Assembly (NCBI GenBank): GCA_028287465.1 | Contig: JAQBPO010000042.1 | Coordinates: forward strand, 203,188 to 267,187 | Origin: Fibrobacterota bacterium | GTDB taxonomy: Bacteria > Fibrobacterota > Fibrobacteria > UBA11236 | DNA: 64,000 nucleotides | Direction of reading: 5' to 3' | Shown: in pieces, positions 26,971 through 35,603 of the stretch | Position numbering within the stretch: position 1 is the stretch's first letter | How the letters are laid out: each line of letters opens with the position of its first letter | The notes under the pieces: model-generated | Told to the model about the DNA's origin: nothing | Databases searched by the model: none | What the model saw: only the letters and a program-made list of their open reading frames with translations | Made by a program: the position numbers and the translations under genes

Positions 26971-28140
26971 TCAAAGCTTGCACGCGATTTCCCCTTTCGG
27001 GCGATCCCCGAGCCATATCCCCATCCCCATGCGGGCATGCTCGGAACCCAGCACGGGAGCCTGATCGGCATCCGGTTCCAGCAGGACCTTGATCTGGTAA
27101 TCGAGGGGATCCCTCAGGTACGCATCGACCAGGTCCCGCACCTGGGGCAGCAATCCGCCTTCCCCGGTCCGGCTGGAGACGGCATCGCCGTCTTCCGGCT
27201 CCGGTCCCTTGGCGCGGCCCAGGGCCTTGCGCTGCGTCTCGCCATGGGACGGCAAGAAGGCATTGAACACGGAGCGGGGCAACGGGCCTATCTCGACCAG
27301 GAACCGGGAAAGGCGATCCTGCATCCGGTCGCCCAGGCGGGTAGAGGCGCCCAGCCTGATCCTGGGATCCCCGAGGCTGGCCTTTACGGGAATCTCCACC
27401 CAGGCCGATTCGAACTGGCGGACCTTCACCCGTTCGAATCCGAAGTATCCGCGCAGGAGCTGTTCCAGCCCCTTGGCGGACCGCACGCGATTGCCGAGGT
27501 AGCGGGCGTAGGGGATGCGGCGGAGATTGAACTCGGCCGACTCGCCTTGGCCATGGGCCCGGCTGCTCCGGCGCGGCCATTGCCCGGTAAGGGCCAGGAG
27601 CCGCAGGGTGTAGTCGTCCGGGCGGTTCGGCTGGAACTGCGCGTAGTGGCGGTACTTCTTCCAGGAGCGGTAGAAGAGGGAATAGAGCCGATGGGTGAAG
27701 ATGTCCAGGAACTTCTTCAGCTCGAAGTATTCCACCTTGCGCAGGGTGATGGGGTCGGTGAAGTACGAGGGTAGCGGGGAGGATACCCCGTAAAGGCCCA
27801 TGAAGGTGACCGACATGCGCAGGGGACCGTTCCCCAGCTTGAGCATATCTCGGATGGGCGGCAAGGCGTTCGGATCCTCCGGGGGCTCGTCCCCGCGCTT
27901 CGCCGTTTCCAGGAGTTCGGCCTGGTGCCGGAAGGACATCGGGGGCAGCACGGCCGCCACATCGGCGGCCGGGAACGCAAGGCTGTTCAGGGTTTCGAAC
28001 CGGATGGGCTCCGAACGCATATCGTCCCCGGTGCCGAGCTTTCCCTGCTCCTGGAACAGGCGCTCCAGAAGGTGGACGGCCTGGAAGAAGTTCAGGTCGG
28101 TCCCTTCCGTCAGCAGGAAGCGGTTCAGATTAAGTGGCAT
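26971..28140 (-). CDS. tssG: Type VI secretion baseplate protein TssG
   Basis: A 389-residue TssG (ImpH/VasB) homologue: LTEGTDLNFFQAVHLLERL at the N-terminus, IRFETLNSLAFPAADV, VTFMGLYGVSSPLPSYFTD, FLDIFTHRLYSLFYRSW, and a C-terminal half with RLGASTRLGDRMQDRLSRFLVEIGPL. TssG forms the baseplate wedge with TssE, TssF and TssK. The ATG overlaps the end of tssF by 16 bases. It is the last gene of the hcp-side transcription unit. Confidence 0.93.
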   Translation of the reverse strand: MPLNLNRFLLTEGTDLNFFQAVHLLERLFQEQGKLGTGDDMRSEPIRFETLNSLAFPAADVAAVLPPMSFRHQAELLETAKRGDEPPEDPNALPPIRDMLKLGNGPLRMSVTFMGLYGVSSPLPSYFTDPITLRKVEYFELKKFLDIFTHRLYSLFYRSWKKYRHYAQFQPNRPDDYTLRLLALTGQWPRRSSRAHGQGESAEFNLRRIPYARYLGNRVRSAKGLEQLLRGYFGFERVKVRQFESAWVEIPVKASLGDPRIRLGASTRLGDRMQDRLSRFLVEIGPLPRSVFNAFLPSHGETQRKALGRAKGPEPEDGDAVSSRTGEGGLLPQVRDLVDAYLRDPLDYQIKVLLEPDADQAPVLGSEHARMGMGIWLGDRPKGEIACKL

Positions 28141-29876
28141 CGGCCTTCCCGCGGGGCGAGGGTGAAGCTCTTGCCCGAGGGCTGGAGCGCGATCTTCAAG
28201 GAAACCAGGTGGTTGATGGAAGAGTACTGGGTGAAGAACTCCAGCAGCACACGACCGAAAATGTGCAACTCGCCCGCCTCGGAAAAGGCCCCATCGCGGA
28301 TTTCCACGGTTATTTCCGCGCCCGCGACCAGCTGGGATTCCAGCAGGAAGTTGCGCTTGCCCGTCGTCGCGCCCAGTACGCCTTCTATGAGCTTGCGGTT
28401 CACGGCGCTATGCGTCCAATCGTAAAGCGACAGGATCTCCTTCAGGTTCCCCTTCTGGCACAAGGAACGGTAGTTCATGTTCATGTGGGAAAGTACGTAC
28501 CACAGGTAATGGTCGGACTTGGGAGGATAGACCGGGACGGTCGGGCGCGTGAAGTTCGAGAAGTGGCAGAAGGTCGGGAAGCCGGCGCTGGGATTCACGA
28601 TCCCGTTCTCGAGGATTTCCTCCCGCGGGATGGATCCGTTGGTGGCCAGGATGGTCACGGACATGAACTCCTCGGCCAGGGACTCCACCTTCTTATGGGT
28701 GCCCACGGACAGGTAGGTCTGGAAGCGGTTCTTGCCCTGCATCTCCTGGCGGACCTGGAAGAAGGAGTCCTCGGCCTCGCCGCCTTTCGCGAGGATCTGG
28801 TGCCTGAAATCGTTGAACTTGTGGAAGGGCCTTTGCGCTCCCGTGTTCTTGTCGATGCCGATCACGGATTGCACCTCGTAGATTTCCATGCGCCGGCGCG
28901 AATCCGCGTAGATGGGATATTCGAAATGCTTATGGTTGAGGTTGGCCGGTTCCGCCTGGGTCTGGAACAGGTTCACCACCGGGGTGGCGTACAGGCGGAA
29001 GTTGTCCGGCTTGATGCGCTTGCCTTCCGGGATGGACTCCTTGAAGAAGAAGCTCACCGAGAAGCGGGAATTGTCCGGCATCTCGGTGATCTTGTTCAAT
29101 CCCTTGATCCGGATGAACCGGAATTTCTCTTCGAAGGCGAAGAACTCCTGGAGGAAGCGGCTGCCTTCGAAGGAATTGTCCAGGTGCGGCAGCAAATTCT
29201 CGTTTTCGCCGAAGCCGCCGGGCAGGACCAGCTCCTGGCCGCCCAGGGACTTCGAATAGCCTTCGCCTTCCAGGATGACCTGGGAGATCTTGTCGGTGAA
29301 ATAATGGTGCAGGAAGTAGCCCAGGGCGCGCTCTCCGTGCAGGTAGACGGCCAGTTCCGGGATGTCCAGTTGGGCCGGGTCCGCTCCCGCATCCATCTGG
29401 AAGCCCAGCCGGAAGCCTTCGCCCAGAACGGGATGATGCAGGGCATCGGCGCTGGCCAGGGTGAACGGATACATGGTCACGTCCTGGGTGCTCTGGAACC
29501 GGCAGATGGCCATGTCCGCGCCGACCGGATTCGAAAGGAACAGGGTTCCCTTGGGAATCAGGTAGGGCTTGGGGAGCATATTGGCGCGGAAGGCGATCTG
29601 GAGCATGGCCAGGGACGGGATGCACCGCAGGAAGGCCGGGTCCACCATCTCCATCAGGTTCTGCGAGAACTCGGGGAAATCGTCCTCGAGCTTCTGGCGG
29701 ATGCGGCCGGAGAGGAAGGCGAAACCCTCGAACAGCCGCTCCACGTAGGGATCGCGATCCTCGATGGTGGTGATGTTGAGGTAACGCGCGCGTTCCGGAA
29801 AGGCCTCGGCGAATTCCTGGCCTCCTTCCATCAGGAATCGCATTTCCTCTTCGTAGAATTTTTCGAAGTCGGACAT
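28125..29876 (-). CDS. tssF: Type VI secretion baseplate protein TssF
   Basis: A 583-residue TssF (ImpG/VasA): begins FEKFYEEEMRFLMEGGQEFAEAFPERARYL, then DRDPYVERLFEGFAFLSGRIRQKLEDDFPEFSQNLMEMV and PSLAMLQI, the classic family N-terminus. The middle and C-terminus include PVVNLFQTQAEP and YLWYVLSHMNMNYRSL. It makes up the baseplate wedge with TssG and TssE. Its start is 22 bases after the tssE stop, and its end overlaps tssG. Confidence 0.95.
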   Translation of the reverse strand: MSDFEKFYEEEMRFLMEGGQEFAEAFPERARYLNITTIEDRDPYVERLFEGFAFLSGRIRQKLEDDFPEFSQNLMEMVDPAFLRCIPSLAMLQIAFRANMLPKPYLIPKGTLFLSNPVGADMAICRFQSTQDVTMYPFTLASADALHHPVLGEGFRLGFQMDAGADPAQLDIPELAVYLHGERALGYFLHHYFTDKISQVILEGEGYSKSLGGQELVLPGGFGENENLLPHLDNSFEGSRFLQEFFAFEEKFRFIRIKGLNKITEMPDNSRFSVSFFFKESIPEGKRIKPDNFRLYATPVVNLFQTQAEPANLNHKHFEYPIYADSRRRMEIYEVQSVIGIDKNTGAQRPFHKFNDFRHQILAKGGEAEDSFFQVRQEMQGKNRFQTYLSVGTHKKVESLAEEFMSVTILATNGSIPREEILENGIVNPSAGFPTFCHFSNFTRPTVPVYPPKSDHYLWYVLSHMNMNYRSLCQKGNLKEILSLYDWTHSAVNRKLIEGVLGATTGKRNFLLESQLVAGAEITVEIRDGAFSEAGELHIFGRVLLEFFTQYSSINHLVSLKIALQPSGKSFTLAPREGRCHLI

Positions 29877-29898
29877 CAGGGCTCCTGTCCCCGGGATC

Positions 29899-30339
29899 TC
29901 AAGTCCTGGCCTTCAAGGGCTGGACATGGGTTTCCCCGGATGTATTGAAACTGGTCTGGAAGGAAATGCGTTCGCCGCCTTTGACGCTCGCGCTCAGTTC
30001 GAAGCTCAGGCGGAATTCGTTCGGCATGGTGGCCAAGGGCCGGATGCGCACCCTTTCCAGGCGCGGCTCGTACTTGGTGACCAGGGTCAGGAGGGTGGTC
30101 TCCAATTCCTTCAGGCTCGCGGGCAGCTTGCGGTAAATCTCGCTGATGTCCGGGAGACCGTAATCGGGAAGGTGGGGCAGGGCGCCCTGCCGGGTATTGA
30201 ACATCCGCCAAAGGTGATCGGCGATGCTCTTCGCCCGGCGATAGGCCATGGGAACGGCGCTGATGGCCGTGCCGTCCGCATACTGATCCGCCAGCTTTTC
30301 GAAAAGGCTTTCGGGAAGGTTGGAACGCGCTTCCGCCAT
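29899..30339 (-). CDS. tssE: Type VI secretion baseplate protein TssE (gp25-like)
   Basis: The start at 30339 yields a 146-residue gp25/lysozyme-like wedge protein: ESLFEKLADQ, RRAKSIADHLWRMFNTRQGALPHLPDYGLPDIS, and LLTLVTKYEPRLERVRI. It nucleates sheath assembly on the baseplate. The frame is open upstream to 30690, but that extension shadows hcp. The ribosome site is weak (ACCCTT), so translation may depend on read-through from hcp past the intervening hairpin. Confidence 0.9.
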   Translation of the reverse strand: MAEARSNLPESLFEKLADQYADGTAISAVPMAYRRAKSIADHLWRMFNTRQGALPHLPDYGLPDISEIYRKLPASLKELETTLLTLVTKYEPRLERVRIRPLATMPNEFRLSFELSASVKGGERISFQTSFNTSGETHVQPLKART

Positions 30340-30375
30340 AAGGGTAAAAGTAGCAAATGGGGCCCTGAAACGGCG

Positions 30376-30400
30376 AAGGCCGGGGGATTCCCCCGGCCTT
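30376..30400 (-). terminator. Perfect hairpin between hcp and tssE
   Basis: An 11-base-pair perfect stem (30376-30386 with 30390-30400) closes a three-base loop, about 50 bases after the hcp stop. No T-run follows on the hcp strand. It may act as a partial terminator or 3'-end stabiliser that makes hcp message more abundant than the downstream tssEFG message. Confidence 0.6.
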
Positions 30401-30449
30401 GTCGGTGCTCGTTTCCATCCAGGGGAACCCTGGCGTTGAACGGACGGAA

Positions 30450-30941
30450 TTACGAGTTGATGGGGGATTCCCAGTCGTCCATGGCGGTAATGCCGCCGTC
30501 GACCCAGGTCCACTCGATCTTCTGGTAGGTGAAGGCCACTTCTTCGTATTCGGAGAACTTCATCAGGTCCGGGTGCTTGTTGTTGGCCATGCGGAAGTCG
30601 ATCGACGCGATGTTCGCGTTGGTCAGCTTGATGGTATAGTGCTGCTTCTCGGCGCCGGTTGCGGAAGGGGTCCAGAACTGGAGCTCCCATTCCTGGATAT
30701 TCTCATTGTTCACGAGGACGTTGTACAGGAGGGGGGAGGACTTGTCCAGTTCCTTCGTGATCACGAAAGGCTTATGCATGCGCTTGCCGGTCGGAAGGCC
30801 GGAAGCCGCATCGCGGGGGGAGATGATGTCATGGGATACGGCGATCACCATGATCTTGCCTTCGCGACCCTTCTGGGTCACGGAGCCTTTGATTTCCCCG
30901 GACTTCTGGCCCTTCAACTTGAGGTATGCATTCAACGCCAT
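30450..30941 (-). CDS. hcp: Type VI secretion tube protein Hcp
   Basis: The start at 30941 is set by AAGGAG seven bases upstream; an in-frame start at 30995 precedes the promoter-proximal region. The 163-residue protein has MALNAYLKLKGQKSGEIKGS, EGKIMVIAVSHDIISPRD, GKRMHKPFVITKELDKSSPLLYNVL and a C-terminal YQKIEWTWVDGGITAMDDWES, matching Hcp hexamer-ring proteins (TTTWT-like strand present as TYQKIEWTW). Hcp stacks into the inner tube expelled by sheath contraction. It has its own promoter and is isolated from tssABC by a terminator and a long non-coding stretch. Confidence 0.95.
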   Translation of the reverse strand: MALNAYLKLKGQKSGEIKGSVTQKGREGKIMVIAVSHDIISPRDAASGLPTGKRMHKPFVITKELDKSSPLLYNVLVNNENIQEWELQFWTPSATGAEKQHYTIKLTNANIASIDFRMANNKHPDLMKFSEYEEVAFTYQKIEWTWVDGGITAMDDWESPINS

Positions 30942-30985
30942 TTTAAAACTCCTTAAAGTGAGTGAGTGGGTTTCCCGTATGCGGA

Positions 30986-31016
30986 AATATAGCACTTCCT
31001 TGTCATACGCTTACAA
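30986..31016 (-). promoter_or_regulatory. Candidate hcp promoter
   Basis: Read leftward, TTGTAA (31016-31011) and TATATT (30991-30986) are separated by 19 bases. A transcript would start near 30979, giving a leader of roughly 40 bases with AAGGAG at its end. The spacing is longer than the usual 17. Confidence 0.5.
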
Positions 31017-31160
31017 GTTAATCTCCTGGCGGAACAGGGTCTGTGTTGTGCATCACATGGGGGGTGGGGGTGTGATCTTTGATCCCGGGATGGGCGGCTC
31101 GGCAGCACGGCGGGGCATTCCAGTGCCGCTTACATTGCGGGCTTCCGCGGGGTGGTCTGC

Positions 31161-31358
31161 GTGCGGGTCCGGGGCGGGGTTCCGGCGCGAACGGCGCTGG
31201 ACAATGGATGGGGTCGATGGGCCTTCTGGAGAAGGGCTGGCCGCGCATTCCGCTGCGTTTCTCGCGCCGGGCGCGCGGCCTTTCGACTACGGTTTCGGTA
31301 CCCTTCTCCAGAGGGCCCGCCGCTTGTAATGCGCCGGAACCCCGCCCCGGACCCGCAC
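31161..31358 (-). repeat. Long hairpin element, copy A
   Basis: Outer arms 31161-31188 and 31331-31358 are a perfect 28-base inverted repeat. A middle stem pairs 31219-31236 with 31301-31318 (17 of 18), and an apical stem pairs 31239-31246 with 31273-31280 (8 of 8). Read on the minus strand it aligns with copy B through conserved segments next to the stems (TTCCGGCG-ATTAC-AGCGG; CGAAACCGTA-TCGA; CCGCGCGCCCGGCG; AATGCGCGG). No coding sense. It could be a miniature mobile element or a structured RNA/DNA element. Confidence 0.8.
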
Positions 31359-31641
31359 GCCCCTGCGGCCGGGGACGCCGCATGGTCGGGGCGCCCGCGA
31401 ACGCTCTGCGGAACGCAGCGAGATGCATCCACGTAGCCTGCGGAATAACATTACCCCCCAGTTTCTGGCTTGCGGTTTAAGACTAAGAGAGACGCGGCTG
31501 TGTTACTCCCATAGGATCTGTCTTGTAGGTATACCCCAATGGGGTAACCAACAATGGACAAACGGAATTCTCTTACTAATAGCCCCAGCGAAATCGCCGG
31601 AAGGCAAGCGGGGGTCACGGCTGTGGAACGGCCTACCGGAT

Positions 31642-31880
31642 GGTGGTCTAAGATTGCTTCGTATTGTCGAAGAGAAGGGGTGGGGATGGGGGGATTCCGG
31701 CGTATTACGAGCGGAAAAGTCCTGGAGGAGCGCATCGAAACCGTAATCGATCGTCCGCGCGCCCGGCGAGTGCCCCGGTCGAGAATGCGCGGACATGCGC
31801 CCCTCCAGGACGCCCAAGACCCACTCCCGCGTCGAGCGAAGTTCACGCCGGAATCCCCCCATCCCCGCCCTTAGACCACC
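31642..31880 (+). repeat. Long hairpin element, copy B
   Basis: Nested stems: 31642-31652 with 31870-31880 (11 of 11), 31678-31703 with 31845-31870 (25 of 26), 31719-31735 with 31795-31811 (16 of 17), and 31753-31760 with 31787-31794 (8 of 8). A small side hairpin (CTTCG-tattgt-CGAAG) sits in the left arm. It is inverted relative to copy A, and its stem sequences differ from those of A while still pairing. It ends just beside the tssC terminator. Confidence 0.8.
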
Positions 31881-31896
31881 CCAAAAACCAAGCAAC

Positions 31897-31925
31897 AAAA
31901 AAGGCGCCCCTTTTGAGGGCGCCTT
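31897..31925 (-). terminator. Intrinsic terminator after tssC
   Basis: Read leftward, AAGGCGCCC (31925-31917) pairs with GGGCGCCTT (31909-31901) and is followed by a TTTTTTG run. It lies about 25 bases past the tssC stop and ends the tssK-to-tssC transcription unit. Confidence 0.85.
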
Positions 31926-31949
31926 CGAAACCACAATCAATGAATTCGC

Positions 31950-33440
31950 TTACTTGCCCTTCGGCATCTGGGAAACCATCTGCAAGTTCACGTCGATGCC
32001 TTCGACCTGGAAATGGGGGCTTACCGCCATGGTCACCCGGTAGAAACCGGGGTTGTCGGCGATTTCCGCGACCGTAACCTGGGCGGAGCTCAGCGGACGC
32101 TGGGCGGCCACGGCCGGGCTCGGGTTCTTCATTTCCGTCACCAGGTTCTTGATCCAGTTGTTCAATTCATCCTGGAGAACCGAGGCGTTCTTGGTCGCGC
32201 CGATGTTCTCGCGCTGGATGACCTTGAGGTAATGGGCAAGACGGGAGCTGAGGAAGATGTAGGGCAGACGCGAATTGATGCGGCTGTTGGCGGTGACGTT
32301 CGGGTCATCGTACAGCTGGGGCTTCTGGGTCGAGTTGGCCGAGAAGAAGCACGCATAGTTGCGGTTCTTGTAGAAGCTCAGGGGGATGAAGCCCTGGTTC
32401 GCGAACTCGAACTCGCGCGTCTCGGGGATCAAGATCTCGGTCGGGATCTTCATCTGGTTGCCCTTGCCCACATCGTACAGATGGATGGGAAGGTCTTCGA
32501 CCTTGCCGCCGGCCTCGGGGCCGCGGATGCCTACGCACCAGCCGTTTTCCGCGAAGGCGCGGGACAGGTTGGCGGCGAGGGAGAAGGTCGCATTGCCCCA
32601 GAGGTACTTGTCATGCTGGTCGCCCGTGACCTTTTCCTTGTACACGAATTCCTTGACCGGGATGGTGTCCGGGCCATAGGGAAGGCGGAGCAGGAAGCGG
32701 GGCAGGACGAGGCCGACGTAGCGGGAGTCTTCCGATTCGCGGAAGGCCTTCCACTTCAGGTATTCGGCGCGTTCCATGTAGTTCGAGAGATCCTCGATGG
32801 CGGGGAGCTCGCTGGCCGTCTTGCGGTTGAAGAACTGGGCGCCGACCGAGCCGATGAACGGGCAATGGGCCGAAGCGGAGATCTTGGACACGTTCTGCAA
32901 CAGGCTGATGTCCTGGGGCTTGGACGAGAACTCGTAATTGGAGATGATGGCGCCGACCGGCTCGCCGCCGGGGGTGTCGTATTCCTGGGTGTAGATATGC
33001 TTGTACATACCCGTCTGGATGGTTTCGGGGGAATCTTCGAAGTCTTCGAGCAGGGCCTGCTTGGAGATGTCGAGAACCTCGATCTTGATGTTCTTGCGGA
33101 AGTCCGTCCGGTCGACCAGGAATTTCAGCCCCTTCCAGGACGATTCCAGCTTCTGGAATTCCGGATGGTGCAGGATCGCGTCCAACTGCGAAGAGATCTT
33201 CTCGTCGATGGCGGCGATCTGCTGGTCCAGCACGGTCTTGTCGATCTTCTCGACGGTGGTGGTGCCTTCGGCGATGGCGCCTATGAAGACGCGCAGGGCC
33301 GCGGTGATGCGCTTGTTGGCTTCCACTTCGGCGATGTCGGACTCTTCACGGAACTGGAGGATGTCGACCGGTTTGTCCGGCGCAGCCTTTATGTCCATGA
33401 ACTCCAGGATTTCGTTGACTAGGGATCTTTCCTCTGCCAT
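31950..33440 (-). CDS. tssC: Type VI secretion sheath protein TssC (large subunit)
   Basis: A 496-residue VipB/TssC: LDAILHHPEFQKLESSWKGLKFLVDRTDF, IGAIISNYEF-type segment (PVGAIISNYEFSSKPQDISLL), APFIGSV-type CPFIGSVGAQFF, EDSRYVGLVLPRFLLRLPYG, and a C-terminal YFRVTMAVSPHFQVEGIDVNLQMVS. With TssB it forms the contractile sheath. It follows tssB by 32 bases and is last before the terminator. Confidence 0.96.
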   Translation of the reverse strand: MAEERSLVNEILEFMDIKAAPDKPVDILQFREESDIAEVEANKRITAALRVFIGAIAEGTTTVEKIDKTVLDQQIAAIDEKISSQLDAILHHPEFQKLESSWKGLKFLVDRTDFRKNIKIEVLDISKQALLEDFEDSPETIQTGMYKHIYTQEYDTPGGEPVGAIISNYEFSSKPQDISLLQNVSKISASAHCPFIGSVGAQFFNRKTASELPAIEDLSNYMERAEYLKWKAFRESEDSRYVGLVLPRFLLRLPYGPDTIPVKEFVYKEKVTGDQHDKYLWGNATFSLAANLSRAFAENGWCVGIRGPEAGGKVEDLPIHLYDVGKGNQMKIPTEILIPETREFEFANQGFIPLSFYKNRNYACFFSANSTQKPQLYDDPNVTANSRINSRLPYIFLSSRLAHYLKVIQRENIGATKNASVLQDELNNWIKNLVTEMKNPSPAVAAQRPLSSAQVTVAEIADNPGFYRVTMAVSPHFQVEGIDVNLQMVSQMPKGK

Positions 33441-33472
33441 GTTTGCTCCTATTTCCTTGTTAACCTGGATGT

Positions 33473-33994
33473 TTAAGCGGAGGGTTTCTCAGCGCCGTCT
33501 TCGCCCATCGGCACGATCTTGTCGAGCTCGGCCACCAGGCTGTCCATGGCGGTCTTATCGGACATGATGGCTTCCAGCTTCTTGCGGAATTCCTTGTTGT
33601 CCATCAGGTTGGACTTCAGGTCCTTGACCAGGTTGCGCGCGGCCAGCAGCTTGGAGAGCTGGGGGACCTGCTTCACGATCTCGAGGGGGTCGAAGGACTT
33701 GATGTTCTTGAACTTCAGGTCGACCTTCAGGTCTCCGCCGTTCGGATTGATCTTGTTCTCGACGCTCATATTGAGGCCGAGATCCATGGACTCCATGACC
33801 TGGTTGAAATTGTCCTTGTTGACATTGATCTTCTCTTTGTCGATCAGGCGGGTGGAATCCCCCTTCTGGGAGAAGTCGCCCAAGACCAGCATCTTGAAGG
33901 GAAGTTCGACCTTCTTCTGGGCGCCGCCCTTGTCGATGTCCAGTTTTATGTTAACCCGTGCTGGGGGGATCTCGTTCTGGAAACTGCCGGCCAT
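33473..33994 (-). CDS. tssB: Type VI secretion sheath protein TssB (small subunit)
   Basis: A 173-residue VipA/TssB: MAGSFQNEIPPARVNIKLDI, KKVELPFKMLVLGDFSQKGDSTRLIDKEKINVNKDNFNQVM, then LKFKNIKSFDPLEIVKQVPQLSKLLAARNLVKDLK. These are diagnostic family blocks. It heterodimerises with TssC in the contractile sheath. The ATG follows AGGAGACC. Confidence 0.95.
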   Translation of the reverse strand: MAGSFQNEIPPARVNIKLDIDKGGAQKKVELPFKMLVLGDFSQKGDSTRLIDKEKINVNKDNFNQVMESMDLGLNMSVENKINPNGGDLKVDLKFKNIKSFDPLEIVKQVPQLSKLLAARNLVKDLKSNLMDNKEFRKKLEAIMSDKTAMDSLVAELDKIVPMGEDGAEKPSA

Positions 33995-34046
33995 GATTGG
34001 TCTCCTGGTTTTTGGGCTTGTGCGAAGGGTCGCTAAGCTAGAAAAG

Positions 34047-35561
34047 TTACTTAATGTCCGCGCTGATCGCTAAAACTGGGTCTAATTTAGATATTTGGGT
34101 ATGCATCTCAAGGGCCTTTTCCCACAGGGCCGGCTTCATGCTTTCATCCGCCGACGCCATCAAAGCCATGTAAACCTTCTGGGACAAATGGTACACGGAA
34201 ATGCACAATTCCGGATCCCAACGCATTAATGAATACCGCTCGATCGAGGACTTCAGATCTTCCAGGATCGACCGGCTTACATGGGGTTTATTGCCTTTAA
34301 ACAGCAAATCCGCCATGATCAATTTGCGATCAAAGTTGTTCTTTTCGCTGGAATCGTTGGATAGGCCCACGCGGATGACCTGAAGAGCGGCCTCCAATTT
34401 TCCTTCGCCCAAGAGCAGGCCGGCCTGCTTCTGCTCTTCCCCAACGTCCCCTTTCTTTTTGATCGGGGCGGGACCGCCGCCACCGCCGCCGCCCAGGACG
34501 GAAAGGACATCGCTCTGGATCCATTCCTGGGTCATGGAATCCGCGAACGGGGTGCCGTCATCGTAGGTCAGGGAGGCCAGAGCGGGAAGGCGGGAAAGCA
34601 GCAGCGCCAATTCGACGCGGATGGCCTTGGAGCAGGGGGCGAAATCGGCACCCATGCCCACCAAGGCGGCGCAGATATAACGTTGGAGATCGAACCAGAA
34701 GATGAAGCCGTCCGCGGAAAAGGCTTCCTCGCCGTTCTTGGCCAGATCCGGCCATTGGGCGTTCTGGAACAGGTTACGGTAGGCGTCCAGGGTCGCGGAA
34801 TAGGGCGCCGGCACCATGGTCTTGCCGCCGTCGTTGGGGAGGATCTCGCGCAATTGATCCCATTTCAGCATGCGCATGATGCGATAGGGCATGGGATTGG
34901 TTTTGTCGGATTCCTGCAGGAAGAAGGCGCCGTTCTGGATGGCCATGATGGCGTCGTCCGCCGATGCGATGGGCCCTTGGGCGGGCGCGCTCGAGGCGGA
35001 AGCCTGGGCCGCGGATTCGGAAACCTCCTCCACCGGCTTGGGTTTGTGCTTTTCCGCCGCTTCCTTCACCAATTTGGCGAAGCCGGCGAAGGATGGCGGT
35101 CCGTCCGGGAATTTCTGATCGCAAAAGGCGCGAAGTTCCCCCAGGATATCGCTGGCGGCCTGGAGGGTCTCATAGGTCGCGCCGCCGTTCACGCCGGCCA
35201 ATTGCGACAGGTTGCGTTCGCCGTTCAGCCATTTGAGCGCGTTCGCTCGGGCGGTCGGACGTTTGGGATGGATGTCGTCCCAATGTTCCATCACCAGTTT
35301 GGCGTAGGCCTGGATGGCTTCGGCGAAGCTGTCGAGCCCGTCGTTCATGGCGGTCGAAAGGGTCAGGTAGCCCAGGGCGCGCATGTCCTTTGACTTCTTC
35401 AGCAGGAAGCGCTTGGACGCCTCCTCCATGGCCGCGTAATTGTTTTCCGTGCTCTTGTCCGCCTCGGTGCGGGCGGTTTCGAAATCGGGATCGTAGCTTC
35501 CGTCCTCGCCGCAGAAGGATGCGTCGGAGATGGGCTTCAGCAGGTCTTCAAGTAGGGCCAT
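34047..35561 (-). CDS. tssA: Type VI secretion protein TssA
   Basis: A 504-residue TssA. The N-terminal ImpA_N domain (about 1-170: LLKPISDASFCGEDGSYDPDFETARTEAD, VMEHWDDIHPKRPTARANALKWLNG) is followed by an Ala/Ser/Lys-rich linker and a VasJ-like C-terminal region (from about residue 330), interrupted by a run of seven glycines near residue 360. TssA caps the growing sheath-tube and recruits it to the baseplate. It sits between tssM and tssB; the composition is typical for the cluster. Confidence 0.9.
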   Translation of the reverse strand: MALLEDLLKPISDASFCGEDGSYDPDFETARTEADKSTENNYAAMEEASKRFLLKKSKDMRALGYLTLSTAMNDGLDSFAEAIQAYAKLVMEHWDDIHPKRPTARANALKWLNGERNLSQLAGVNGGATYETLQAASDILGELRAFCDQKFPDGPPSFAGFAKLVKEAAEKHKPKPVEEVSESAAQASASSAPAQGPIASADDAIMAIQNGAFFLQESDKTNPMPYRIMRMLKWDQLREILPNDGGKTMVPAPYSATLDAYRNLFQNAQWPDLAKNGEEAFSADGFIFWFDLQRYICAALVGMGADFAPCSKAIRVELALLLSRLPALASLTYDDGTPFADSMTQEWIQSDVLSVLGGGGGGGPAPIKKKGDVGEEQKQAGLLLGEGKLEAALQVIRVGLSNDSSEKNNFDRKLIMADLLFKGNKPHVSRSILEDLKSSIERYSLMRWDPELCISVYHLSQKVYMALMASADESMKPALWEKALEMHTQISKLDPVLAISADIK

Positions 35562-35603
35562 CAGGGCGCCGCCTTTTCCACTTCGGGTTCTCTCTTCATC
35601 CGA

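Larger units (their letters stand above)
31017..31896. other. Non-coding region between tssC terminator and hcp promoter
   Basis: About 880 bases without a credible gene. Open frames on both strands here merely mirror two large inverted-repeat elements (31161-31358 and 31642-31880). The central part (31360-31640) is of lower GC with small palindromes, for example TACCCCAATGGGGTA at 31532-31546 and CTGCGGAACGCAG near 31407. No tRNA, CRISPR or transposase was seen. Confidence 0.7.

Noticed and set aside
28134..29948. 604-codon open frame on the plus strand
   Set aside because: It is antisense to tssF, a clearly identified baseplate gene, and only mirrors its codon bias.
31079..31846. Overlapping short open frames on both strands between hcp and tssC
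   Set aside because: Their peptides are mirror images created by the inverted hairpin elements; none has a start with ribosome site or a recognisable domain.
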